Source of the DNA: CAYMLL01 sp964390645
GTDB lineage: Bacteria; Planctomycetota; UBA8108
Assembly: GCA_964390645.1 (NCBI GenBank)
Contig: CAYMLL010000019.1
Location: 1-46,762 of the forward strand
Length of the DNA stretch: 46,762 nucleotides
Reading direction: 5' to 3'
The position numbers and the translations under genes are program-made. Numbering within the stretch: position 1 is the first letter of the stretch; each line of letters begins with the position of its first letter. The notes beneath the pieces were generated by a model. The model searched no databases. It was not told the origin of the DNA and saw only the letters and a program-made list of their open reading frames with translations. Of the stretch, positions 35,058 through 44,123 are shown piece after piece.

Positions 35058-36419
35058 ATGAATACTCGGTCGTCGCTCGCAGCTGCTGCTGTCCTGTTCA
35101 CGCTCTTCGTCTCCCGGGCCTCTCTCGTCGCACGCACGCCCAACATCGTGCTGATCTTCACCGACGACCAGGGCTACCAGGACGTCGGCTGCTTCGGCTC
35201 GCCGGACATCAGAACGCCGAACCTCGACCGGATGGCGGACGAGGGCATGATGATGCGCGACTTCTACGTCGCCGCTCCGGTCTGCTCCGCATCGCGCGCT
35301 GCGCTGTTGACCGGCTGCTATCCACTGCGCGTCGGCATCACGGGCGTCCTCTTCCCGCGCAACGAGGTCGGGCTCCATCAGGACGAGACGACGATCGCCG
35401 AGTCCCTGAAGCAGCGAGGCTACGCGACCGCGTGCATCGGCAAGTGGCATCTCGGCCATCTGCCGAAGTTCCTGCCCACCAGCCATGGCTTCGACCACTA
35501 CTACGGCATCCCGTACTCCAACGACATGCGCATCCAGCGCGACGGCAAGTCGGGCCCGCCCTTGATGCGCGGCACCGAGATCATCGAGCACCCGGCGAAT
35601 CAGGCCACCTTGACGAAGCGCTACACCGAAGAGTCGGTCCGCTTCATCCGCGAGAACCGCGAGCGGCCGTTTTTCCTCTACCTGCCGCACACGATGCCGC
35701 ACGTGCCGCTCTTCGCGTCGGCCGACTTCAAGGGCAGGTCCAGGCGAGGGCTCTACGGTGATGTCATCGAGGAGATCGACTGGTCCGTCGGCGAGATTCT
35801 CTCGACCCTCCGCGAGCTCGACCTCGACCGCCACACGCTCGTGGTCTTCACATCCGACAACGGGCCCTGGCTGGGCAAGAAGAAGGCCGGCGGCACCGCG
35901 CTGCCCCTTCGTGGCGGCAAGTTCGGCACCTTCGAGGGAGGCATGCGCGTCCCGTGCATCGTACGCTGGCCGGGCAAGGTTCCCGCCGGCTCCGTCTGCC
36001 GTGAGCCGGCCGGGACCATCGACCTCCTGCCGACCTTCGCGAAGCTGACGGGCGCAACCTTGCCTCGTGACACGAAGATCGACGGTCTCGACATCTGGCC
36101 TCTGATGACCGGCATCAAGGACACGCGGTCACCTCACGAGGCGATCTTGTTCTACCGTGGGAAACGTCTCGAGGCGGTGCGCAGCGGCAAGTGGAAGCTC
36201 CATCTCGCACGAGCGACTGACGGCACGAAACGGAAGGGCACCGCAAAGACGAACCGGGCAAAGGCACGCGCTCCCCGGCTCTACGACCTGAGCACCGACG
36301 TCTCCGAGTCGAAGAACCTTGCCGGGAAGCACGCGGAGATCGTCGAGCGCCTGACCAGCCTCGCCCGCAAGCGCGACACCGGGATCCGGTCCGGCAAGCG
36401 GCCCGCCGGCTCACTGTGA
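35058..36419 (+). CDS. Sulfatase, secreted (second)
   Basis: This is a 453-aa secreted sulfatase with a signal peptide (SSLAAAAVLFTLFVSRAS). The metal site begins NIVLIFTDDQGYQDVGCFG. The active-site motif is VCSASRAALLTG, with the modifiable cysteine and C-x-A-x-R in place of C-x-P-x-R. IGKWHLGH and FTSDNGPWLGKKK provide further substrate and metal contacts, and the family C-terminus LYDLSTDVSESKNL is present. It is divergent from the first sulfatase, 84 bp between starts, so both promoters overlap there. Its stop overlaps the M50-like gene start by four bases (GTGA). Confidence 0.93.
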   Translation: MNTRSSLAAAAVLFTLFVSRASLVARTPNIVLIFTDDQGYQDVGCFGSPDIRTPNLDRMADEGMMMRDFYVAAPVCSASRAALLTGCYPLRVGITGVLFPRNEVGLHQDETTIAESLKQRGYATACIGKWHLGHLPKFLPTSHGFDHYYGIPYSNDMRIQRDGKSGPPLMRGTEIIEHPANQATLTKRYTEESVRFIRENRERPFFLYLPHTMPHVPLFASADFKGRSRRGLYGDVIEEIDWSVGEILSTLRELDLDRHTLVVFTSDNGPWLGKKKAGGTALPLRGGKFGTFEGGMRVPCIVRWPGKVPAGSVCREPAGTIDLLPTFAKLTGATLPRDTKIDGLDIWPLMTGIKDTRSPHEAILFYRGKRLEAVRSGKWKLHLARATDGTKRKGTAKTNRAKARAPRLYDLSTDVSESKNLAGKHAEIVERLTSLARKRDTGIRSGKRPAGSL

Positions 36420-37639
36420 TGGTAGCGTCCGCCCCCGGACGGCATCGAGGTCAGCGTCTGCAGCCACACGAGCTCGTGACGATCGGCATCTTCGGGGTGC
36501 TCGTCACCGGCCTCCTGATCGCGGAAGTTGTGGTCGACCACGAGCCGAAGAAGCTCACCGGGCTCTTCATCATCTTCGCGTGGATGCCGCTCGTCGTCAT
36601 CCACGAGCTCGCTCACGCGTTCTGTGCCAGGCTCCTCGGCTGGCGGGTCTGTCGTGTCGTCGTGGGCTTCGGGCCACGGATCGGCAGCCTCCGTGTCCTC
36701 GATGTGGACGTCGAGGTTCGCCTCGTCCCGATCGAGGGCTTCGTCCTTCCTGCCCCACGTACGCTGCGAGGTGTTCGCTGGAAGAGCAGCCTGATCTACC
36801 TCGCGGGACCCGGGGTCGAGCTCCTGCTGGTGCTGCTCTGCTGGCTGGCCATCGGCGAGCCCCTCTACAGGTCGACCGAGAAGATTCCGCTTCTGGGGCT
36901 GCAGGCCGCATGCCTCGCGGCCCTCCTCGGAGCGGGGTGGAATCTCGTGCCTCGCTCCATCGTCACGGCCAGCGGCAAGATGTGGAGCGACGGCATGGGC
37001 GCGATCGCGAGCTTCTTCGAGCCCGCCAGCCGCTTCGAGCAGCAGATCGCGCTGCCTGTCATCATCGAGTTCGAGCGCCTGGCGCGACACGGGCGCTGGG
37101 CAGACGCGGTCGATGCTTGCCGTCGAGCGCTCGCTGACGGCTGCAAGAGCGAACTCCTCGAGAGATGCCTCGTGCAGGGTCTGGCTCAGGTCGGCGAGTA
37201 CCGCGAGGCCCTGGGTCACGCTCGCTCCCTCGCCGGAGATGTCGCGGCTGACGAGCCCGCGCGAGACCTCGAGGTCGCCATGCTGGGGCTTGCCGCCGAA
37301 GTCGACGAGGCCGAGAACGAGGCCGAGAGCAGGGCGCGCAGGGCTCTCGACAAGTCGCCCCGTGACGCGATCGCCCTCGCGGCCTGGGGACTCGTCCAGG
37401 TGACGCGCTACGGTCTGCCGGCCGGAATGGACTCCATCGACCGGGCGGCGAAGGTCGCGGTCCTCCCGCACGAGCGAGCCTTCGTGCACCCGGCGGCCGC
37501 AATCGCCAACGCTCGGCTCGGTCGTCTCGACGAGGCTCACCGCGTACTCGCGGCCATCGAGTCGTCAAGCCTGCGTGAGGACTGCGGCTGGATGCTCGGC
37601 TGGGCTCGACGCGAGGTCGACAACGCCGAAGCCCGATAG
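36416..37639 (+). CDS. M50 (site-2-protease-like) metallopeptidase with TPR-like C-terminus
   Basis: This is a 407-aa membrane protein. The zinc motif HELAH (63-67) lies in the second hydrophobic segment (FIIFAWMPLVVIHELAHAF). A later NLVP (176-179) with SDG (191-193) fits the Asn-x-x-Pro...Asp-Gly site that supplies the third zinc ligand. About four membrane segments are visible. The second half (from about 210) is soluble, helical and repeat-like (GRWADAVDACRRALADG, GEYREALGHARSLAGDVAA), consistent with TPR-type repeats. It starts at GTG 36416 (or ATG 36419) overlapping the sulfatase stop, so expression is coupled. Intramembrane proteolysis is the family role; the target is unknown. Confidence 0.82.
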   Translation: MMVASAPGRHRGQRLQPHELVTIGIFGVLVTGLLIAEVVVDHEPKKLTGLFIIFAWMPLVVIHELAHAFCARLLGWRVCRVVVGFGPRIGSLRVLDVDVEVRLVPIEGFVLPAPRTLRGVRWKSSLIYLAGPGVELLLVLLCWLAIGEPLYRSTEKIPLLGLQAACLAALLGAGWNLVPRSIVTASGKMWSDGMGAIASFFEPASRFEQQIALPVIIEFERLARHGRWADAVDACRRALADGCKSELLERCLVQGLAQVGEYREALGHARSLAGDVAADEPARDLEVAMLGLAAEVDEAENEAESRARRALDKSPRDAIALAAWGLVQVTRYGLPAGMDSIDRAAKVAVLPHERAFVHPAAAIANARLGRLDEAHRVLAAIESSSLREDCGWMLGWARREVDNAEAR

Positions 37640-37659
37640 CAGCCCTCATATCCGGCGGC

Positions 37660-39186
37660 TCAGTAGCTCGTGCGGTCCGTCGACCGCGGGTCGTCCACGG
37701 TCTCGCCACTGTTGAGCTTGCCGTTGATCGAGTCAAGGCGGTAAGGGCGACTCGCGTCGTAATACCCTCGGGTGGTGTCGACGAGCTCGACCATGACGCC
37801 CGGAGTGTCGAGCCCGAGGCGACGACGGATCAGTCCGTCCGGCGTGATGAAGAGGCTCGCCCAGCTGCGAGGAGCTGACGAGTTGGTCACCGACAGGAAC
37901 ATGCCGTTGGTGGCGGCGCGCGCCTGCGCCGTTGGCGGCATGATCTTCGGGTGGATCGAGCCCTCCTTCTGGCGGGCGTTGTAGAAGGAGTGGAATATCA
38001 CCCGGGCCCCGAGCTTGTGGTACTGCCGATAGAGCTCCGGAAAGCGGATGTCGTAACAGATCAGCGTTCCGCACCGCACGCCGTTGATCTCGAAGGTCAC
38101 GAAATGATCGCCCGGCGAGTAGTGCCGAAGATCGCCGCCGGTGCAGAACCGCTTGTCGTATCGATCGACGACCTCGCCCCGGGGGGAGATCACGTAGAGA
38201 GAGTTGTGCGGCTTGGGAGCACGCGCGAGCCGATGCGCCGCACCGAGAACAACCCATAGCTTCCTCTTCTCGGCGAGCGCGAGAATCGACTCCATCTCGC
38301 GGCGTTGGAGCTCCCAGTCGAAACCCTGGAGCGACTCGTGGTCGACGCCGGCGTAGCCGCTGAGCGCACACTCCGGAAAGTGGACGACGTCGGCGCCGGC
38401 ACGGTAGGCCTCGTCCATCTGGCGACGGATTCGATCGGCGTTGCTCTCCACATCCGCGCTGACGGGAAACTGACAGGTCGCGACCTCCACCTTGCCGAGG
38501 CGCTTCCTGTCCGCCAGCCGAAGCTCTGCCTCGACGAGGTCGCTCCACATCCGGTAGCCCTTGTCGCTGAGGTGGAGGCCATCGCCGACGAAGAGGTCCT
38601 TCATCGGCATGCCGTCCACGCCGATCATCGGCGTGTCAATGTCGATGTAGCGCAGCTCCTCGTGCTTCTCGATCTGCTCACGGATCAGCCGATTCGCGTG
38701 GCGCATCTTCGGCGCCAGCTTCCAGCGCCGGATGCTCGGCTTTATCGCGACAAAGAGGATGCGAGCGCGCGGCAGACTCTTCCTGACCGCGGCCACGAAG
38801 GCTCCGAAGTCCCCCGACACGGCCTCCGGAGTCTTGCCGGCCGTGATGTCATTATCACCCGCATAGAGCACGATGACGCGAGGCTCGTGAGGCGTGATGA
38901 TGCGATCGGCGAACTCGATCGAGTCGACGATCTGCGAGCCACCGAAGCCTCGGTTGATCACCCGGCGCTCCGGGAACCAGCGCTCGACATCCCAGCCCCG
39001 GATGCTCGAGGAGCCAACGAACAGAACCGCCTTTCTCGGAGGCATCGCCTCACGGTCCTTTGCCTCGAACGCACGAATCGACCTCTCCCAGCGACTCTCC
39101 GGCTTCGCGTCCTGCGCGACGATCACGGAGGTGGCAACGAGGGGCAGAAGCCAGCCACGGAGACACGTGCGTGCGAATATCGACAT
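37660..39186 (-). CDS. Exported SGNH hydrolase-nitrilase fusion
   Basis: This is a 508-aa fusion. A signal peptide (residues 1-25, LRGWLLPLVATSVIVA) precedes an SGNH/GDSL-like domain with block I FVGSSSIRGW (Ser60 the likely nucleophile), RGFGGS (Gly81/82), GDND (Asn112) and DGLHLSD (Asp202, His205). From about 232 a carbon-nitrogen hydrolase domain carries the full triad: Glu272 (FPECALSGY), Lys345 (YDKRF) and Cys377 (LICYDIRFPE). The ATG at 39186 has AAGGA eight bases upstream; frame beyond it lacks a signal. Both active sites look intact. It would cleave ester and amide or nitrile bonds, possibly on one substrate; this is inference. Confidence 0.88.
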   Translation of the reverse strand: MSIFARTCLRGWLLPLVATSVIVAQDAKPESRWERSIRAFEAKDREAMPPRKAVLFVGSSSIRGWDVERWFPERRVINRGFGGSQIVDSIEFADRIITPHEPRVIVLYAGDNDITAGKTPEAVSGDFGAFVAAVRKSLPRARILFVAIKPSIRRWKLAPKMRHANRLIREQIEKHEELRYIDIDTPMIGVDGMPMKDLFVGDGLHLSDKGYRMWSDLVEAELRLADRKRLGKVEVATCQFPVSADVESNADRIRRQMDEAYRAGADVVHFPECALSGYAGVDHESLQGFDWELQRREMESILALAEKRKLWVVLGAAHRLARAPKPHNSLYVISPRGEVVDRYDKRFCTGGDLRHYSPGDHFVTFEINGVRCGTLICYDIRFPELYRQYHKLGARVIFHSFYNARQKEGSIHPKIMPPTAQARAATNGMFLSVTNSSAPRSWASLFITPDGLIRRRLGLDTPGVMVELVDTTRGYYDASRPYRLDSINGKLNSGETVDDPRSTDRTSY

Positions 39187-39272
39187 CGGGGTTCCTTCCT
39201 CGACAGTCACTCGGAGCGACCAGTGTAGACCCGGAGCCGTCGTCAAAGAAGCCTCGGCCGAACAGCCACGCC

Positions 39273-42200
39273 TCAGAAGTCGCGCAGCTTCGGTCCGAAG
39301 CCCGGCCGTTCGCTCGCCTTCCTCGGCCTCGGAGCCCGGCGCACCTTCCACGCTTCGACGTCCTGCGCGAGCACCTCGACAGCCTTCCGGAGCTGGCGAT
39401 CGACACCCGCGGGGATCTCACCCGGCCGCGGCCAGAGCCGATGGTGCGGCACCGCACCGCGAAGCTCCATGTCCTCGCCGTCGGTGCGCACGTACCAGCC
39501 ACGCATCGGAATGCGCAGGAATCCCAGATCGAGGATACGCCGACCGCCGGTCGAGATAACCCCGCCGGCGGTCGTGACGCCGACGAGATGACCCCGCCCG
39601 AGCGCCTTGATCGCGTGGCTGAAGATCTCCGCGTTGCTGAAGCTGTTCTGGTTGCAGAGGACGACAACCGGCCTGTGCCAGCTCGCGTAGACCCGCCGGT
39701 CCTGAGGATAGCCCTGTCCCCCGTCGCGCGCGATCGTGATCGCGTGCGCGGGCTGCGTCAACGCGGTCAGCAGGTGATCGGTCGTGAAGCCGCCGCCGTT
39801 GTCGCGCACGTCGATGACGAGCGCGTCCTTGCCAAAGCCGACCTCGTAGAGCTCTCTCTCGAAGCGCAGGAAGCTCGACCAGTTCATGCCGCGAACATGG
39901 AGATAGCCGAACTTCCCACCCGAGAGCCTGTCGACCTCGCGACGACGCGACTCGATCCAGCTCTCGTAAAGGAGCGAACGTGCCGCGTCGAAGCTCACCG
40001 GGCGCACCGTCACGTGGCGTGTCTCGCCGTCCGCGCCCTTGACGGCCAGGCGCACGTCCCGATCGAGCGGACCGTTGAGCATGGGCGTCAGATCTACCGC
40101 CGGATCGACCTCGACTCCGTCGATCGAAAGCACGGTCTCGCCGGCGACGACGCGACTCGTATCCCGGTCGGCCGGACCTCCGCGGATGATATCGGCGACA
40201 AGGAGTCCCGGACCGCGGTGGCGCTGGTCGAAGCGCAGCCCCAGGTGAGCCGTCGTACCCTTCCACTCGCTGACCCCTGAATCCGGCGATCCGTGGCTGC
40301 CGCGAAAACCGAGGTGCGAACCGTTGAGCTCTCCGAGCATCATGTTGACGATCGACTCGAACGTGTGCGAATCCGGCGACGCTCCCGCCATGTCGCGGTA
40401 CTTCCGACGCACCGCGCTCCAGTTGCGGTTGCCGAGGCGATTGTCGTAGTAGCGATCGCGCATCGTTCGCCAGGCCTGATCGAAGGCAGCACGGTACTTC
40501 GCACTCCGGTCGACCTCGGTACGCACGGAGAACGGGTATGACGTCGCTTTCCCGAGCGCTGACAGCGCGGCCGGCAGTCCCGACGAGAGCCAGAGGATCC
40601 GGTCGCCCTCGCGGTGCCAGCGTGCACCGCTTCCCGTCGTCCTGGACAGCAGCTTCGGCTCCGGTGCGTCCGGAACCGCTACCGTGAAGGTGCCGGTCCT
40701 ACCGTCGATCGTCGCGCGGAAGGCGAGCCTCTCGGAGTCCGGTGAGAAGAGCAGATCGCGCGGCGTGCTCCCGGGGATGACAACCCGGTGGATGCGGCGG
40801 TGGATGCCCTCGAAATCGATGCGCACCTCGATCGACTCGTCGCGGCTCGCCTGCCTCGACGCATCACCGGGCTTCCCGGCGACCGGATCGTCGGCGCCAC
40901 TCTTGGCCTCCTCCGCTCTCGCGCCATCGTCTGCGGCGGCCTTCTGCGCCCCTGAACCGGTGCGGGCCTTCTTCATCTTCTCCAGCGCCGCCTCGAGCTT
41001 GCGGCCCCGCGATCCACTCTGCTCGTCCGCTCGACGCAGAAAGACATAGTAGATGTCGACCTCCCGATCGACACGCCGACCGGTAAAAGCGACGACCTTG
41101 CCATCGGGCGACCACCGTGGAGCGTAGTCGTCATCCGGGTGTCGCGAGAGGTTGAACGGTTCCCCCGAGCCATCGCTCGGGAGAATCCAGACGTCGCGAT
41201 TGAAGTCGTCGTCATTGCGTGCGTAGACGATCCATCTGCCATCGGGCGACCAGTCGTAGTCCGGAGGGTTCCATGACTCGAGTACGCACCGTGCGTCACC
41301 GCCCGACGCGTCGATCGTCCAGAGGTCCCCGAGCCCACGCACGAAGGCCAGCCGGTCGCCGAGCGGACTCCACCGAGGCCGTGACTCGACCTCCGGATCA
41401 TCCGTCACTCGCGACAGCTCGAACGAGTCGCTGCGCCACCAGTAGACATGCGGATCGGCACGCGTCGCCTTCCAGATGTCGCACTGCCCACCCGCGTCGC
41501 TGACAAACCACAGCGACTCTCCGTCGGAAGCAAAGAGAACATCGCGCTCCTCCTCGGGTGTCGAAGTGACACGCCGCGGCTCACGCAGCTCGGTGTCCAT
41601 GACCCAGACGTCGCCACCAGCGATGAACGCGATCTCGAGACCGTCGGCCGTGAACGAGACGTCGGTCGCGGTCGTCCACTTCTTGCGCTCGGTAGGCGCA
41701 CGGGCGTGGTCACCACCGTGAACGATCTCGATTCTCGTCGGCGGCGCGCCGCTCCGCGGAAGCAGCCGGTAGAGATCGAAGAGATGGCGAAAAACGATGG
41801 TTGATCCGTCACGCGAAATCGACGGGAAGACGACGGAGTCGTCGTCGAAGAAGGTCAGCTGACGACCCTCGACTCCGTTCAGGTCACGTTCCCAGAGGTT
41901 GAAGGACCCGCTCTTCGCGCTGACATAGTAGAAGCCGCCGCCGTCCGCACGCCAGATGGGCGACCGCACGCCGGTCTCCTCCCTCAGCAGTTCGGTGAAG
42001 CCGCCGCCCTCGGGCTCGAAGAGCCAGATCTGGCTCGACGCGGTCCCGCGATAGCCCTTGCGCCACCACGGCCGCCCTTCGCGGGTGAACAGAACGCGTC
42101 GGCCGTGAGGACCGACGCGACCGTCCCTGGCGTACGCGTCAAAGAGGACTCGCTCGGCGGCTCGCTGTCCGGTCGCGATTCGCAGGAGGCGCTGCGAGCC

Positions 42201-42611
42201 GCGCCAGAAGTGGTCGCGCTTTCCATGAACAAGAACCGAGTCCCCGGTCGGGAACCAGTCCTCGAGCATCGAGCCCTCGGAGTGAAAGCTCAGCTGGCGC
42301 GCCGCGCCGCCGTTCACCGGAATCGTCCACACCTGCTCCGAGCCGTCGCGTCCGCTCGTGAACGCGACGTGCCGACCGTCGGGCGAGAAGACCGGGCGAT
42401 CTTCGCGCGCGGGATGCCGCGTAAGCGCGCGGGCACGACCACCGTCACTCGAGACCAGCCAGAGGTCGCCGCGCCACGAGAACACGAGCGTCTTCCCATC
42501 GGGGGACAGCGACGGACGGGTCGCCATGCGCACGATCTCCGACGCGAAGGTCGGGACTCGCGACAGGACGAGCACGAGAGCACAGAAGAGCGCCGCACGC
42601 AGACGTTTCAA
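39273..42611 (-). CDS. Tricorn-type S41 peptidase with beta-propeller, secreted
   Basis: This is a 1,112-aa protein starting at TTG 42611 with AAGGA nine bases upstream and a signal peptide (KRLRAALFCALVLVLSRVPTFA). About residues 30-600 are repeated PD40/TolB-like blades (LSPDGKTLVFSWRGDLWLVS, FSPDGRHVAFTSGRDG). The spacer (about 530-580) is charged. The C-terminal half holds a tricorn core, a PDZ domain (LLVADIIRGGPADRD, VLSIDGVEVDP) and an S41 catalytic domain. Catalytic residues match archaeal tricorn: Ser765-His766 (NGSHLGF), nucleophile Ser992 (NSFSNAEIF) and Glu1049 (MELRGAVP). Spacings of 226 and 57 residues are close to those in tricorn. It likely degrades exported peptides. Confidence 0.93.
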   Translation of the reverse strand: MKRLRAALFCALVLVLSRVPTFASEIVRMATRPSLSPDGKTLVFSWRGDLWLVSSDGGRARALTRHPAREDRPVFSPDGRHVAFTSGRDGSEQVWTIPVNGGAARQLSFHSEGSMLEDWFPTGDSVLVHGKRDHFWRGSQRLLRIATGQRAAERVLFDAYARDGRVGPHGRRVLFTREGRPWWRKGYRGTASSQIWLFEPEGGGFTELLREETGVRSPIWRADGGGFYYVSAKSGSFNLWERDLNGVEGRQLTFFDDDSVVFPSISRDGSTIVFRHLFDLYRLLPRSGAPPTRIEIVHGGDHARAPTERKKWTTATDVSFTADGLEIAFIAGGDVWVMDTELREPRRVTSTPEEERDVLFASDGESLWFVSDAGGQCDIWKATRADPHVYWWRSDSFELSRVTDDPEVESRPRWSPLGDRLAFVRGLGDLWTIDASGGDARCVLESWNPPDYDWSPDGRWIVYARNDDDFNRDVWILPSDGSGEPFNLSRHPDDDYAPRWSPDGKVVAFTGRRVDREVDIYYVFLRRADEQSGSRGRKLEAALEKMKKARTGSGAQKAAADDGARAEEAKSGADDPVAGKPGDASRQASRDESIEVRIDFEGIHRRIHRVVIPGSTPRDLLFSPDSERLAFRATIDGRTGTFTVAVPDAPEPKLLSRTTGSGARWHREGDRILWLSSGLPAALSALGKATSYPFSVRTEVDRSAKYRAAFDQAWRTMRDRYYDNRLGNRNWSAVRRKYRDMAGASPDSHTFESIVNMMLGELNGSHLGFRGSHGSPDSGVSEWKGTTAHLGLRFDQRHRGPGLLVADIIRGGPADRDTSRVVAGETVLSIDGVEVDPAVDLTPMLNGPLDRDVRLAVKGADGETRHVTVRPVSFDAARSLLYESWIESRRREVDRLSGGKFGYLHVRGMNWSSFLRFERELYEVGFGKDALVIDVRDNGGGFTTDHLLTALTQPAHAITIARDGGQGYPQDRRVYASWHRPVVVLCNQNSFSNAEIFSHAIKALGRGHLVGVTTAGGVISTGGRRILDLGFLRIPMRGWYVRTDGEDMELRGAVPHHRLWPRPGEIPAGVDRQLRKAVEVLAQDVEAWKVRRAPRPRKASERPGFGPKLRDF

Positions 42612-42722
42612 CTCGTTTGTTCCTTTCGACTCGGTCCTCGTTCACGTGCCACGATATCGCTCCATCCGCACAGCGCAAAGGACCGTCGGGAAAGGGCTGC
42701 GGGCACCAAGACGACGTCCACG

Positions 42723-42752
42723 TTGACAGGTCCACGATACGGGCCTTAAAAT
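42723..42752 (+). promoter_or_regulatory. Candidate sigma-70 promoter for the dockerin/Kazal gene
   Basis: A perfect TTGACA (42723-42728), an 18-bp spacer and TAAAAT (42747-42752, 5/6) form the best promoter match I found. The ATG at 42852 lies 99 bp downstream. Confidence 0.55.
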
Positions 42753-42851
42753 CGGCGTACAGGATTCGGGCCCGTGGACTGTTGATGAAGAGGTGAGCCT
42801 CTCCATTTCTCGACATCGAGTGACAGCCGTTCGTTCGTGAGGATCATCGGC

Positions 42852-44087
42852 ATGACTCGTTCACCAATCGCCCCCCTGTCACTGATCGTGTCGACGCTGG
42901 TCGTGATCTTGGCCACGTCTGCGCTCGTCGCCGGAGACCGCGGTTGCTCCGAGCCGACGTTTCGCCGTGGCGACTCCAACCAGGACGGCAACCTCGACAT
43001 CAGCGATGGGGTCTTCGATCTCAATGCGCTCTTCACCGGAGGCTCGCGGCCGGCCTGTGCCGACGCCGCCGACGGCAACGACGACGGCAACCACGATATC
43101 GCCGACGCCGTCTTCAAGTTCGGCGCGCTCTTCGTAGGCGGCCTGCCTCCACCGGCACCCGGTCCGGACCGGTGTGGCCCCGACCCGACGCCCGATCGGC
43201 TCGGCTGTGAGCGCTACGAACCCTGCAAGGACGAGCCGACTCCGTGCACCTCGAACGAGTGTTGCGACGGGAACGAGTACTGCGCCAGGAATGTCGGAGA
43301 TTGCGGTGGGACGGGTCGATGTCAAGAGATCCCTGCCGGATGCCCGGACGTCTGGGACCCCGTCTGCGGCTGCGACGGGCTCACCTACGGCAACTCCTGC
43401 GAGGCCGCCGCTGCGGGCGTCAGTGTGCTGCGCGACGGTGAGTGCGACCTCGACGACTGCGCCACCAACGCCGACTGTCCACGCAACTCCTACTGTCGCA
43501 GGGAAGACGGCGAATGCGACGGCGAGGGACTTTGCGAGCCCCGCCCGAGAGTCTGCCGTGAGATCCTCGATCCCGTCTGCGGCTGCGACGGACTCACCTA
43601 CGGCAACTCCTGCGAGGCCGCCGCTGCGGGCGTCAGTGTGCTGCGCGACGGTGAGTGCGGCGAAGAAGACTGCGTTGACAACACGGACTGCGCGCGCGGG
43701 GACCTCTGCCTCAAGGAAGCCAGCGACTGTGAAGGACGCGGTCGCTGTGCCCGGCGGCCCAACGTCTGCCCACGGATTCTCGATCCTGTCTGCGGGTGCG
43801 ACCAGCGTACCTACGCCAACGAGTGCCTGGCACGTGCCGCCGGTGTCAGTGTCCTTCGTCCTGGTGACTGCGAGGACAGCTGCTCGGAAGCCGTCGACTG
43901 TCCACGCGGCTCGTACTGCGCCAGAGACAGGAATGACTGTGACGGACCCGGAGCCTGCCGCCCTCGGCCTCCGCGTTGTCCCGACGTCCTCGACCCGGTC
44001 TGCGGCTGCGACGGGCTCACCTACGGCAACCCCTGCGAGGCCGCTGCTGCAGGGGTCAATCTGGAGCACCGGGGCGCCTGCGAGTAG
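42852..44087 (+). CDS. Secreted dockerin-like double EF-hand plus four Kazal-type domains
   Basis: This is a 411-aa secreted protein. The ATG at 42852 has GAGG nine bases upstream and gives a signal peptide (APLSLIVSTLVVILATSALVAG); the in-frame GTG at 42837 is less likely. Two calcium-loop motifs follow (GDSNQDGNLDISDGVFDLNALF; DGNDDGNHDIADAVFKFGALF), the planctomycete dockerin-like pair. After a Cys/Pro linker come four Kazal-type serine-protease-inhibitor modules, each with a DPVCGCDxxTYxNxC core. The intervening segments (NECCDGNEYCARNVGDCGGTGRC and relatives) are cysteine-rich. Modules 1 and 2 are nearly identical at DNA level. It probably inhibits or binds secreted proteases; calcium sites could anchor it to a surface complex. 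Confidence 0.9.
   Translation: MTRSPIAPLSLIVSTLVVILATSALVAGDRGCSEPTFRRGDSNQDGNLDISDGVFDLNALFTGGSRPACADAADGNDDGNHDIADAVFKFGALFVGGLPPPAPGPDRCGPDPTPDRLGCERYEPCKDEPTPCTSNECCDGNEYCARNVGDCGGTGRCQEIPAGCPDVWDPVCGCDGLTYGNSCEAAAAGVSVLRDGECDLDDCATNADCPRNSYCRREDGECDGEGLCEPRPRVCREILDPVCGCDGLTYGNSCEAAAAGVSVLRDGECGEEDCVDNTDCARGDLCLKEASDCEGRGRCARRPNVCPRILDPVCGCDQRTYANECLARAAGVSVLRPGDCEDSCSEAVDCPRGSYCARDRNDCDGPGACRPRPPRCPDVLDPVCGCDGLTYGNPCEAAAAGVNLEHRGACE
43356..43658 (+). repeat. 90-bp near-identical repeat within the Kazal gene
   Basis: 43356-43445 and 43569-43658 match at 88 of 90 positions, a period of 213 bp. The other two Kazal modules (near 43783 and 43990) are more diverged. This is a recent internal duplication or conversion of one module. 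Confidence 0.9.
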
Positions 44088-44123
44088 CCAGAACGCTTCC
44101 CGGAACGATGGCGGCCCATGCGG

